A DNA stretch of 64,000 nt from Marinilabiliaceae bacterium JC040. Lineage in GTDB: Bacteria; Bacteroidota; Bacteroidia; Bacteroidales; Marinifilaceae. Within the stretch, counting starts at the first letter, position 1. Each line of letters begins with the position of its first letter. Shown piece after piece: positions 26,227 through 34,952 of the stretch. The DNA is taken from contig SNAP01000001.1 of the NCBI GenBank assembly GCA_022496785.1, positions 124,001 to 188,000 of the forward strand. Reading direction: 5' to 3'. The notes beneath the pieces are model-generated. The model saw only the letters and a program-made list of their open reading frames with translations, searched no databases and was not told the DNA's origin. A program made the position numbers and the translations under genes.

Positions 26227-26294
26227 TATTCAGATAGTTAACATCTTTCAGATGAACAGTATAATATGGGGAGTTTTCAAAAACTTAAAAAAAA

Positions 26295-26327
26295 GTTTGA
26301 ACTTCCCATTTTTATTATTGTACTTTT
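26295..26327 (+). promoter_or_regulatory. promoter of topA
   Basis: TTTG (26295-26298), a 21-nt spacer and TACTTTTG (26320-26327), 43 nt before the topA start at 26371. It lies inside the longer in-frame extension beginning at 26266 and so argues against that earlier start. Confidence 0.8.
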
Positions 26328-26370
26328 GCAATCAAATTTGTATAGAAATACAATCAAAACATATAGAGAA

Positions 26371-28842
26371 ATGATAGAGAATCTAGTCATCGTGGAGTCT
26401 CCTGCGAAAGCAAAGACTATCGAGAAGTTTCTGGGAGAAGGATTTACTGTGAAGTCTAGTTTTGGCCATATCAGAGATCTTGATAAAAAAGACTTTGGTA
26501 TAGATATCGAAAATAATTTCGAACCTAAGTACATAGTCTCAACAGATAAGAAAAACATTGTAAAAGAGCTAAAGAAATTAGCTAAGGAAGCATCTACAGT
26601 ATGGTTAGCATCCGATGAAGACCGCGAAGGAGAAGCCATAGCTTGGCACCTTTACGAAGTATTAAAGCTTGCTAAAAAAGAGACCAAAAGGATAGTATTT
26701 CATGAAATTACTAAAGAAGCAATTCAACATGCAATAGAAAATCCACGTACTATAGATATTAACTTGGTTAATGCTCAACAAGCAAGAAGAATATTAGATA
26801 GATTAGTTGGTTTTGAACTTTCACCTGTATTATGGAGAAAAGTTAAACCATCTTTATCTGCAGGACGAGTTCAGTCTGTTGCTGTTCGATTGATTGCAGA
26901 AAGAGAAAGAGATATTCATTCTTTCAATCCAGAGGAATACTATAGAGTTGTTGCTAATTTCATAATTGAAAATCAAGGTAGAAACTCTATCCTAAAAGCA
27001 GAATTACCATCACGTTTTAAAACAGAAGCAGAGACTTTAAGTTTCTTAGAAGCATGTAAAGATTCAACTTTTTCTGTTAAAAGTATCACCAAAAAACCTA
27101 TGACGAAGCGACCTGCTGCTCCGTTCACTACTTCTACTCTTCAACAAGAAGCAGGTAGAAAATTAGGTTTCTCTGTGGCTCAAACAATGAGTGTTGCTCA
27201 GCATCTTTATGAAGCTGGTAAGATTACTTATATGAGAACTGACTCGGTGAACTTATCTAAATTGGCTATTAATACTGCTAAAAAGACTATAATAGAAGAA
27301 TTAGGTGAAGAATATAGTAAGGTAAGAAATTACAGTACTAAAAGTAAGGGAGCACAAGAAGCTCATGAGGCTATTCGACCTACTTATATGGATATTAGAT
27401 CGGCAGGAGAAAACGATCAAGAAAAGAAATTATATCAATTAATTTGGAAAAGAACTTTAGCTTCTCAAATGGCTGATGCTAAATTGGAGAAGACTACTAT
27501 TAGTATTGGTATTAGTGGTAGTGAAAAGACTTTCCAAGCTAGTGGTGAACATATTACATTCGATGGATTTTTAAGAGTATATCTTGAATCTAAGGATGAT
27601 GAACAAGAAGAAGACAGTGGTTCTAATCTTCCTGTAATGCATGAAGAAGATATTTTGGATATGAAAGAAATTGTTTCTACTCAACAATTCACAAATCATC
27701 CTCCAAGATATACCGAGGCAAGCCTTGTTAAGAAAATGGAAGAATTAGGTATTGGACGTCCTTCTACTTATGCTCCTACAATTACAACAATACAAAACAG
27801 AGGATACGTTCTTAAAGAATCTAGAGACGGTCACCCTCGTGAGTATAAAGTAATGAATCTTTCAGAAGGTGAGATTAAAACTGAACAAAAAACACAAATT
27901 ACAGGTACCGAGAAGAAGAAACTATTCCCAACAGATATAGGTCTTATTGTTACAGATTTCTTAAATGAGAATTTTGACAATATTATGGACTATAATTTTA
28001 CTGCAAGTGCAGAAGATATGTTCGACCATATTGCCTCTGGAGAGAAAAAATGGCAAGAGACTATTGCTGAATTTTATCACCCATTCCACAAGAATGTTGA
28101 AGATACTATTGAGAATTCAGAACGTAAATCGGGTGAAAGACTTATTGGAGTAGATCCTAAATCGGGCAAGAATATAATTGTTCGTTTAGGTAGATTTGGA
28201 CCTATAGCTCAGATTGGTACTCAAGATGATGAAGAGAAACCTGTGTTTGCTGGACTAAAAAAAGAGCAAAGTATAGAGACTATTACTCTTGAAGAATGCC
28301 TTGAACTATTCAAATTTCCTCGTCAATTAGGTACTTATGAAGAGAAAACAGTGACTATTGGTATAGGTAGATTCGGTCCTTATGTTAGACACAACAATAA
28401 ATTTGTATCTATTAAAAAGGATTTAGACGATCCTTCGAGTATTGATCTTGAAAGAGCAATCGAACTGATAGAAGCTAAGAGAGAAGCTGATAGAAATAAG
28501 ATTATCAAGATTTTTGAGAATGATGAAGAAATGCAAATTCTTAATGGTAGATGGGGACCATATGTTGCATATGAGAAGAAGAATGTTAGAATCCCTAAAG
28601 ATGTAGATGCTAGCAGTTTAACTTACGAAGAATGTCTTGAAATGGTGAAAAATGCACCAGAAAAAAAGACTGGAGGTAGAAAAACCACTACTAAAAAGAA
28701 AACAACAAGTAAGAAGACTAGTACAAGTAAAAAGAAGACTACTACTACTAAGAAAAAGGCTACGACAGGTACAAAGAAAAAGACAACAAGCAAGAAAACT
28801 ACTGGTACAAAAACTAGTAGTAAAGCAAAAAAAGAAGACTAA
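26371..28842 (+). CDS. topA: DNA topoisomerase I
   Basis: An 823-aa type IA topoisomerase relaxing negative supercoils. TOPRIM domain at the N-terminus (MIENLVIVESPAKAKTI, ASDEDREGEAIAW), catalytic Tyr287 in ITYMRTDS, then two or three C-terminal Topo_C repeats (IIVRLGRFGPIAQIG, VTIGIGRFGPYVRH, EMQILNGRWGPYVAYE) without the zinc fingers of E. coli TopA. The last about 55 residues are almost only Lys, Thr, Ser and Gly (KKTGGRKTTTKKKTTSKK), a histone-H1-like DNA-binding tail. Start chosen at 26371 because homologues begin with this sequence and the promoter sits just upstream of it. Confidence 0.96.
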   Translation: MIENLVIVESPAKAKTIEKFLGEGFTVKSSFGHIRDLDKKDFGIDIENNFEPKYIVSTDKKNIVKELKKLAKEASTVWLASDEDREGEAIAWHLYEVLKLAKKETKRIVFHEITKEAIQHAIENPRTIDINLVNAQQARRILDRLVGFELSPVLWRKVKPSLSAGRVQSVAVRLIAERERDIHSFNPEEYYRVVANFIIENQGRNSILKAELPSRFKTEAETLSFLEACKDSTFSVKSITKKPMTKRPAAPFTTSTLQQEAGRKLGFSVAQTMSVAQHLYEAGKITYMRTDSVNLSKLAINTAKKTIIEELGEEYSKVRNYSTKSKGAQEAHEAIRPTYMDIRSAGENDQEKKLYQLIWKRTLASQMADAKLEKTTISIGISGSEKTFQASGEHITFDGFLRVYLESKDDEQEEDSGSNLPVMHEEDILDMKEIVSTQQFTNHPPRYTEASLVKKMEELGIGRPSTYAPTITTIQNRGYVLKESRDGHPREYKVMNLSEGEIKTEQKTQITGTEKKKLFPTDIGLIVTDFLNENFDNIMDYNFTASAEDMFDHIASGEKKWQETIAEFYHPFHKNVEDTIENSERKSGERLIGVDPKSGKNIIVRLGRFGPIAQIGTQDDEEKPVFAGLKKEQSIETITLEECLELFKFPRQLGTYEEKTVTIGIGRFGPYVRHNNKFVSIKKDLDDPSSIDLERAIELIEAKREADRNKIIKIFENDEEMQILNGRWGPYVAYEKKNVRIPKDVDASSLTYEECLEMVKNAPEKKTGGRKTTTKKKTTSKKTSTSKKKTTTTKKKATTGTKKKTTSKKTTGTKTSSKAKKED

Positions 28843-28876
28843 TGCTTATTGATAACATTTAAAAACACTTTTTAAT

Positions 28877-28907
28877 ATTGCATTAACTACATGGTTTTTG
28901 TATATTC
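28877..28907 (+). promoter_or_regulatory. putative ppiD promoter
   Basis: TTG (28877-28879), a 20-nt spacer and TATATTCG (28900-28907, one mismatch to TAnnTTTG), 40 nt before the start codon. Confidence 0.45.
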
Positions 28908-28947
28908 GTAACCTAAACAACTAGAAATATTAAACAATAATTATAAG

Positions 28948-31074
28948 ATGGCAACTTTACAAAAAATTAGAAACAAAGGGGTTCTTATTGCAACGGTAAT
29001 TGGACTTGCTCTTTTTGCGTTCTTAGCAGGAGATGCTATAAAGAATGCTGGCGCATTGTTCGGGAAGTCAAAGAACGAAATTGGAGTAATTGCAGATGAA
29101 TCTATCTCAATTAGAGATTTTCAGAAGAAAGTAAAACATAACCAAGACTTAGCTCAAATGATGTCTGGCCAATCTTCTTTATCTTCAGAACAAATGGATA
29201 AGATAAGAGAACAAACTTGGCAACAATTAATTCAGGAAATCGTTATGAATAACGAATATAATGAATTAGGAATTGAAGTTGGGTCTGAAGAGTTATTTGA
29301 ATTAGTTCAAGGTGATAACTTATCTCCTATTATAACTCAAATGTTTAGAGGACAAGATGGAAGTGTTGATAAAACAAAGATCCTTCAAATTCTTAAACAA
29401 TTAGTAGCTGCTCCTGATGGAACACCTCAAAAAAGATATTGGTTAAATATTGAAAACCAAATTAAAGCAAGTAAGAAAGCAGAAAAATATAACCAACTTG
29501 TTCTTGGTCTTTTGAATATAACAAAAGCTAGAGCTAAGCATATGTTAGATTTATCTTCTAAGAAAGTTGATTTCAGCTATGTAGTTAAGAAATATTCAAG
29601 CATTTCTGATAATGATGTAAAAGTTTCTGATTCTGAAATTCAAAAATATTACGATTCTCATAAGTATCTTTTCGAACAAAACGAATCAAGAAAAATTGAG
29701 TATGTTGCTTTCGATATTGAGCCTTCTGAAGAAGATTTCGCTACTGTAAAGAAAAACATCAACGATATTAAAAAAGAATTTACTGCTGTGGATAAAAACA
29801 AAGAGTATGTAAATTTAAATTCAGATGTTAAATTTATTCCTTCTTACGTAAAAGCTAATCAAATTAAAAATGACGATTTAGCTAAATTCGTAAAAGGTGG
29901 TAAAGTAAACGATATTTACGGTCCTTATATGGAAGGAAATACTTATAAAGTTGCTAAAATAAATAAAATAAGTTCTATGCCTGACTCTGTAAAGGTTAGA
30001 CATATTGTTATTGCTCCTGTTAGAAATGATCTTAAAGCTACACAAGCTAAAGCTGATAGCATTTTGAAACTTATCAACAAAGGTGCTGACTTTGCTAAAT
30101 TAGCTAAAAAGTTTTCTGTTGATAAACAATCTGCTGTTAACGGTGGTGATTTAGGTTGGATTGATGTAAATAGAACAGGTAACGAATTTATTAATAAAAT
30201 ATTCTTTGCTAAAAAAGGTTCTACTTTTACAGAAACTAGTCAAAATGGAGTACACATTATTCAAGTTACTAAACAACTACATATTTCTAAGAAATATCAA
30301 TTAGCAACTGTTGTAAGAACTGTTGATGCAAGTCAAAAAACTTATAACAATATCTATGCTAATGCAGTTAAATTTGCTCAAGATGTTAAAGATGATGCAT
30401 CATTCAATGCAACTGTTGAGAAATATAAAGTGACTAAAAGAATTGCTCAAAACATAAATAAAAATGCTAAAGGTGTTTCTGGTATTAAAAATGCTAGAGA
30501 ATTAGTTAAAAATATTTATAAAACTGAGGAAGCTAATTCTGTTGTTACTGATAAAGATGGTAATTCAATTTTCGAATTAAACGATAAATATATAATTGCT
30601 GTTGTTACTGAAATAAATGAAAAAGGAACATCTCCTATTAATAAAGTATCTTCTTCTATTAAGAGACAACTTATTAATAAGAAAAAAGGAGAAATGCTTG
30701 CTAAAAAAATGTCTAAAGAAATTTCAAATAGCAAGAGTATCCTTTCTGTAGCACAAAAAGAAGGTGTTGAAGTAAAAGAAGCTAATGGTATTAGTTTCCA
30801 ATCTTTCCAAGTAGGAGGAGCAGGAATTGAACCTAAACTTATTGCTACAGCAACTACTATTGCTAAAGGTAAAATTTCAAAACCTATCATCGGTAATCAA
30901 GGTGTTTATGTTTTAGTTGTTAATAATACTACTAATACTAAAGCTGACAAGAAAGCTGTAGAACAAATGAAAGCTCAAATGCAAAACATGTTTAACTACA
31001 GAGCAAGATATCAAACTGCTGGTAGTTTAATTGAAAATGCAAATATCGAAGATATGAGATATAAATTCTATTAA
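28948..31074 (+). CDS. ppiD: PpiD-like periplasmic peptidyl-prolyl isomerase/chaperone
   Basis: A 708-aa inner-membrane-anchored folding factor facing the periplasm. One N-terminal transmembrane helix (about 11-32, GVLIATVIGLALFAFLAG), a SurA/PpiD N-terminal chaperone domain (about 40-200), a parvulin domain at about 348-450 (VKVRHIVIAP, GADFAKLAKKFSVD, NGGDLGWID, GVHIIQVTK) and a long helical C-terminal region. It probably assists outer-membrane and secreted proteins on exit from the Sec channel. Monocistronic with a strong terminator. Confidence 0.93.
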   Translation: MATLQKIRNKGVLIATVIGLALFAFLAGDAIKNAGALFGKSKNEIGVIADESISIRDFQKKVKHNQDLAQMMSGQSSLSSEQMDKIREQTWQQLIQEIVMNNEYNELGIEVGSEELFELVQGDNLSPIITQMFRGQDGSVDKTKILQILKQLVAAPDGTPQKRYWLNIENQIKASKKAEKYNQLVLGLLNITKARAKHMLDLSSKKVDFSYVVKKYSSISDNDVKVSDSEIQKYYDSHKYLFEQNESRKIEYVAFDIEPSEEDFATVKKNINDIKKEFTAVDKNKEYVNLNSDVKFIPSYVKANQIKNDDLAKFVKGGKVNDIYGPYMEGNTYKVAKINKISSMPDSVKVRHIVIAPVRNDLKATQAKADSILKLINKGADFAKLAKKFSVDKQSAVNGGDLGWIDVNRTGNEFINKIFFAKKGSTFTETSQNGVHIIQVTKQLHISKKYQLATVVRTVDASQKTYNNIYANAVKFAQDVKDDASFNATVEKYKVTKRIAQNINKNAKGVSGIKNARELVKNIYKTEEANSVVTDKDGNSIFELNDKYIIAVVTEINEKGTSPINKVSSSIKRQLINKKKGEMLAKKMSKEISNSKSILSVAQKEGVEVKEANGISFQSFQVGGAGIEPKLIATATTIAKGKISKPIIGNQGVYVLVVNNTTNTKADKKAVEQMKAQMQNMFNYRARYQTAGSLIENANIEDMRYKFY

Positions 31075-31126
31075 TAGAATTATCTGAACCTTAAGAGATT
31101 TATTATCTCTTATTGGTATAAAATAT

Positions 31127-31160
31127 AAAAAAGAGTGAATCATACGATTCACTCTTTTTT
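31127..31160 (+). terminator. terminator of ppiD
   Basis: A perfect 15-bp stem AAAAAAGAGTGAATC / GATTCACTCTTTTTT with a four-base loop. The remaining 260 nt to the next gene hold no further recognisable feature. Confidence 0.93.
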
Positions 31161-31419
31161 CGTGATTATAATATTGAATTAACAATATTATGAATTAATA
31201 TATTAGATGTTAGTGTTATTGCTCTGCAAGATATAACATTTTTGTTAATTAATCTTTACTTTGTGTATTTTTTGTAGTTTTTATTATTTATTTAACAACT
31301 TTCTAAGTCAATTGTGAGATTTTAATAAATAAATAAGATTTTATTGTGAAGAATCTTTTGAATAAAAATATTACATTTCGACTCGAAATAATAAACTATA
31401 AATAAAGTAAAACAAAAAG

Positions 31420-32568
31420 ATGAAAAACAAATCAAAGAATCTCTACCTTATTATTGGGCTATATTTACTTTCAATGAGTACAATATTTCTTTCTTGTATA
31501 CGTGAAGAGGCTTTAAATACAGAAGCTGATATAGTATCAATAAAAATTCCTAAGGATTTATTAAAAAGGACTCCCATTATTGAGGATACTCAAATAATCT
31601 GCAATATGGATGTAAATGCAGATTTAACTAGTTTAGCTCCTGAGTTTACAATTACTGAGGGAGCATCAATAATGCCTAAAAGTGGAACAAAATTAGATTT
31701 TACTAATCCACAAATTTATACAGTTACATCGCAAGACGGTAAATGGCAGAAAAAATACACTATAAAATGTATTAAAACAGAAACTGCTAATAATTTTCAT
31801 TTCAATTTCTTTAAAGAGGGCGTAATGGATGAAAATAATCCAGACAACAAATTTCACATTATCTATGAAAAGATAGATGCAACAAACACTCTTGATTGGT
31901 CTAGTGGTAATAAAGGTTATTCTATTCTTGCAAGTGGAAAAGCTCCAGAAGAGTACCCAACTTCATTTAGTGAGAATGGTTATAAAGGAGGATGTGCAAA
32001 ACTTGTAACTAGAAGTACAGGACCTTTAGGAGCTATGTTTGGTTCTCCAATGGCTGCAGGTAATATCTTTACAGGTAAATTTAAATTAAATATCGCAAAT
32101 GCTTTAAAATCCACTTTATTTGGAATTGAATATAAACATGAACCTCTTAAATTGACTGGTTATTATAAATACAAGTCTGGAAAAGAATATAAACAATTCA
32201 CAGATAGTGATGGAAATAAAATTTCAGGAGGAAAAGTTCTTGATATAAAAGACGAGTGTTCAATATATGCTGTATTTTTTGAAATAACAGATGGTGTAGA
32301 ACATCTAGATGGTGAAAACATTTTAACACATAAGAATATTATTTCAATAGCAAAATTAGAGAATTCAGTAGAAAGTGATGATTGGAAGAAATTTGATATA
32401 GATTTTAAACTAAAAGAAGGAAAATCTATTGATTCAGAGAAATTGAAAAATGGCAAATACAATATTGCTATAGTATTCTCTTCTAGTAAAGATGGTGATA
32501 AGTTTAATGGTGCGGTGGGAAGTACATTGTACATTGATGAAGTTCAATTAATTTCAAAAAAACAGTAA
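31420..32568 (+). CDS. PCMD-domain lipoprotein
   Basis: A 382-aa lipoprotein (lipobox FLSC, Cys26) with an N-terminal Ig-like beta domain (about 37-125, VSIKIP...YTVTSQDGKWQKKYTI) and a C-terminal PCMD (putative carbohydrate metabolism domain) beta-sandwich (about 130-380: NFHFNFFKEG, GCAKLVTRSTG, AAGNIFTGKF, GSTLYIDEVQL). Such proteins are surface or periplasmic and presumed to bind glycans; none is well characterised. The stop overlaps the start of the next gene by one base (TAATG), so this is a coupled lipoprotein-barrel pair. Confidence 0.85.
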   Translation: MKNKSKNLYLIIGLYLLSMSTIFLSCIREEALNTEADIVSIKIPKDLLKRTPIIEDTQIICNMDVNADLTSLAPEFTITEGASIMPKSGTKLDFTNPQIYTVTSQDGKWQKKYTIKCIKTETANNFHFNFFKEGVMDENNPDNKFHIIYEKIDATNTLDWSSGNKGYSILASGKAPEEYPTSFSENGYKGGCAKLVTRSTGPLGAMFGSPMAAGNIFTGKFKLNIANALKSTLFGIEYKHEPLKLTGYYKYKSGKEYKQFTDSDGNKISGGKVLDIKDECSIYAVFFEITDGVEHLDGENILTHKNIISIAKLENSVESDDWKKFDIDFKLKEGKSIDSEKLKNGKYNIAIVFSSSKDGDKFNGAVGSTLYIDEVQLISKKQ

Positions 32569-33344
32569 TGAGAAAAATAATAATATTAGCATGCTTGTTA
32601 GGAATAATATCATTTTCTACTCAAGCACAAAATGATAGAAACAATACAATAAATAAAGCTCTTGAAAAGGGTTGGACAATAGAGGTAAAAGCAGGATTAT
32701 CTAGTGGAGGCTTCTCTCCTATTCCTCTTCCAAGAGAAATTAGAAGTATAAGAAGTTATTCACCAGGATTTAATGCTCTTTTAGAATGTCAAATTACTAA
32801 ATGGATAGGAAGCAAAGCTAAATGGGGTATTTCTTCAGGATTGATTATTGAAAATAAAGGTATGGAAACTAAGGCTAGAGTAAAAAGCTATCATACTGAA
32901 ATTATCAATGGTAAAGATAAAGTTAGCGGATTTTGGACTGGTAATGTAAAGACAAATATTGATGCTACGTATATTACTATTCCTTTAAAAGCAAATTATA
33001 AACTTACAGATCGTTTTAAAATTAGCTTTGGGCCTTATTTCTCATATCTTCTTGATGGAACTTTTGATGGAGAAGTATCTAATGGTTATTTAAGAGTTAA
33101 GAATCCTACTGGCCAGAAGTTGTCTTTTGAAAATGGTAAATCGGCAAAATATGATTTCTCTAATGATATGAGAGAGTTTATGTATGGAGCTTTACTTGGA
33201 TGTTCTTGGCAATCATTTAAACATCTTTCAGTATTCTCACAATTATCGTGGGGATATCAAAGTATTTTTCCAAATGATTTTAAAACTATTAGCTTTAAAA
33301 TGTATCCAATATATTTAGCTTTTGGTCTTTCATACAATTTCTAG
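32568..33344 (+). CDS. outer-membrane beta-barrel protein (PorT-like fold)
   Basis: A 258-aa outer-membrane protein with a signal peptide (1-20, TQA-QND) and alternating beta strands ending in the aromatic-terminated LAFGLSYNF typical for BAM-assembled barrels. The internal pattern (GLSSGGFS, GFNALLECQIT, ISSGLIIENKGMET, YITIPLKANYKL, ISFGPYFSYLLDG) is that of the PorT-family barrels of about eight strands. It is translationally coupled to the PCMD lipoprotein, suggesting the two form a complex at the outer membrane. No specific substrate can be assigned. Confidence 0.85.
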   Translation: MRKIIILACLLGIISFSTQAQNDRNNTINKALEKGWTIEVKAGLSSGGFSPIPLPREIRSIRSYSPGFNALLECQITKWIGSKAKWGISSGLIIENKGMETKARVKSYHTEIINGKDKVSGFWTGNVKTNIDATYITIPLKANYKLTDRFKISFGPYFSYLLDGTFDGEVSNGYLRVKNPTGQKLSFENGKSAKYDFSNDMREFMYGALLGCSWQSFKHLSVFSQLSWGYQSIFPNDFKTISFKMYPIYLAFGLSYNF

Positions 33345-33365
33345 AATAAATAAAGATATTATTAT

Positions 33366-33402
33366 AAAGGGTCAGTTTTCAGTTTTGGAGACTGACCTTT
33401 TT
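33366..33402 (+). terminator. terminator of the PCMD/barrel operon
   Basis: A stem AAAGG-GTCAGT / ACTGACCTTT with a single bulged G, followed by TTTTTG. Confidence 0.8.
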
Positions 33403-33533
33403 GATTTTCTGTTCTAATAATATAGGTGTTTAAAAAGAGAAAAACACTAATATCTCTTTATAGCTCAAATATGAGAATATATAATTAACTATAGATTAGC
33501 AATATAGAAGATTCACTCTAAAATATATCCCAT

Positions 33534-33567
33534 AAAAAAAGGTTAAATCAAAAAGATTTAACCTTAA
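33534..33567 (-). terminator. terminator of tRNA-Leu
   Basis: A stem GGTTAAATC / GATTTAACC (33541-33549 with 33555-33563) followed on the reverse strand by a run of seven T residues. Confidence 0.88.
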
Positions 33568-33572
33568 TTCAG

Positions 33573-33654
33573 TACCCAGAGCCGGGATCGAACCGGCACG
33601 GGTTGCCCCACTGGTGTTTGAGACCAGCGCGTCTACCAATTCCGCCATCTGGGC
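33573..33654 (-). tRNA. tRNA-Leu (CAA)
   Basis: An 82-nt class II tRNA: acceptor GCCCAGA / TCTGGGT, D-arm GGCGGAATTGGTAGACGC, anticodon loop CTCAAAC with anticodon CAA, a long variable arm (TGGGGCAACCCGT) and T-arm GCCGG TTCGATC CCGGC. The CCA end is not encoded. It has its own promoter and terminator on the reverse strand. Confidence 0.98.
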
Positions 33655-33666
33655 TTGATACGGGTG

Positions 33667-33697
33667 CAAATTTAAGTCTTTTATATGGAAAGTCAAA
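33667..33697 (-). promoter_or_regulatory. promoter of tRNA-Leu
   Basis: On the reverse strand TTTG (33697-33694), a 19-nt spacer and TAAATTTG (33674-33667): a full consensus match ending 13 nt before the tRNA. Confidence 0.85.
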
Positions 33698-33715
33698 ATT
33701 TAGTTCAGTATTTTC

Positions 33716-33746
33716 TTTGTAATAAATATAATCTAGCTTAGTTTTG
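33716..33746 (+). promoter_or_regulatory. promoter of the GT9 gene
   Basis: TTTG (33716-33719), a 19-nt spacer and TAGTTTTG (33739-33746), 21 nt before the ATG at 33768. The alternative TTG start at 33744 lies inside this -7 element and is thereby excluded. Confidence 0.82.
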
Positions 33747-33767
33747 CTGAAAAGAGAATATAAAACA

Positions 33768-34793
33768 ATGAAGAATAAGAATATAGCTAAGAAATTTCTA
33801 ATCATACGTTTAAGTTCTATTGGTGATATTATTCAATGTATGCCAACAGTAGATGCAATAAAGAATAAATATCCAAATTCTGAGATACATTGGATAGCCA
33901 GAAAAGACATGTCTTCTTTTCTTGCAATGGATAAAAGAATAGATAAGATATGGGGATTTGATAGAAAAGAAGGTTTTAGTGGACTTATAAAACTTGGAAA
34001 AGAATTAAAGAAAGAAAATTTTGATTTTATCTATGATGCACATAGCAATATACGTTCAAATATTCTTAGATTAATCTTATTACCATTTTATAAAAAGATT
34101 TTTGGATTGAATCCTAAATTCACTCTTAGAAGTAAAGAACGCTTTAAAAGGATATTATTATTTAAATTTGGCATTAATAAATTCCAATGGCCATTTAAAG
34201 GTAGAGAATCTTATCTCTCTCCTCTTAAGAAATGGGGTTTTAAAGATTTCTCTTTACACTACGATGATTGGTATTTTCCAGATGATTATAATAAGAAATT
34301 CTCTGATATTCTTTCAGAAGATAGGCTAATAACTTTAGTTCCATCTGCAAATTGGGAAATGAAAAGATGGCCAGTATCTCATTGGAAGAAACTTATAGAA
34401 ATTCTACCAGAATATAAGTTCCTTATTCTTGCAGGACCAACAGATGATTTTTGTAAAGACATTGAAGCATTAGCACCATCAAGAGTTAACAATCTAGCAG
34501 GTAGAACTTCTTTATTAGAGTCTTGCTATATAGTATCAAAATCTAATATAGTAGTTTCAGCAGATACAGGATTTATGCACGCAGCAGATCTTTTTAAGAC
34601 AAAATGTTTTGCTTTAATTGGGCCAACAGCATTTGGTTTTCCTTCTGGAGAGAGCGTTAAGGTTGTTTCTAAGAATATGCCTTGTAGTCCTTGCACTAAA
34701 GATGGTAGAGGGAAATGTAAACAAAATGTTTGGCAAAAATGTATGGTTGATATTAAACCAGAAGATATTGCTAAAGAAATTCTATCTATATAA
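33768..34793 (+). CDS. glycosyltransferase family 9 (heptosyltransferase-like)
   Basis: A 341-aa GT-B enzyme of the ADP-heptose:LPS heptosyltransferase family, acting at the cytoplasmic face in lipopolysaccharide core or related glycan synthesis. N-terminal FLIIRLSSIGDIIQCMP and EIHWIARK are typical; the nucleotide-binding half has LVPSANWEMKRWP, FLILAGPTDDF, VVSADTGFMHAADL and ALIGPTAFGFPSG. A Cys-rich segment before the end (CSPCTKDGRGKCKQ) is common in this family. Start set at the ATG at 33768 rather than the TTG 24 nt earlier, because of the promoter. Stands alone. Confidence 0.92.
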   Translation: MKNKNIAKKFLIIRLSSIGDIIQCMPTVDAIKNKYPNSEIHWIARKDMSSFLAMDKRIDKIWGFDRKEGFSGLIKLGKELKKENFDFIYDAHSNIRSNILRLILLPFYKKIFGLNPKFTLRSKERFKRILLFKFGINKFQWPFKGRESYLSPLKKWGFKDFSLHYDDWYFPDDYNKKFSDILSEDRLITLVPSANWEMKRWPVSHWKKLIEILPEYKFLILAGPTDDFCKDIEALAPSRVNNLAGRTSLLESCYIVSKSNIVVSADTGFMHAADLFKTKCFALIGPTAFGFPSGESVKVVSKNMPCSPCTKDGRGKCKQNVWQKCMVDIKPEDIAKEILSI

Positions 34794-34952
34794 CTAAAAA
34801 TCAAAAACTTAAACAACACAACAAACCACAAACGAATAAATGTATTAAATTAAGTTTATTAGACTTTCAATTTATTAGTATTTATGACTTGCATATAAGA
34901 ATTATTGATTATAAATTTAGAACAAGAAAAAAACACATAAAAACCATATAAA

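Noticed and set aside
26266-26370. N-terminal extension of topA (35 residues)
   Set aside because: A good promoter (26295-26327) lies inside it and TopA homologues start at the TOPRIM sequence MIENLVIVESP.
33744-33767. TTG start of the GT9 gene
   Set aside because: It lies inside the -7 element of the promoter.
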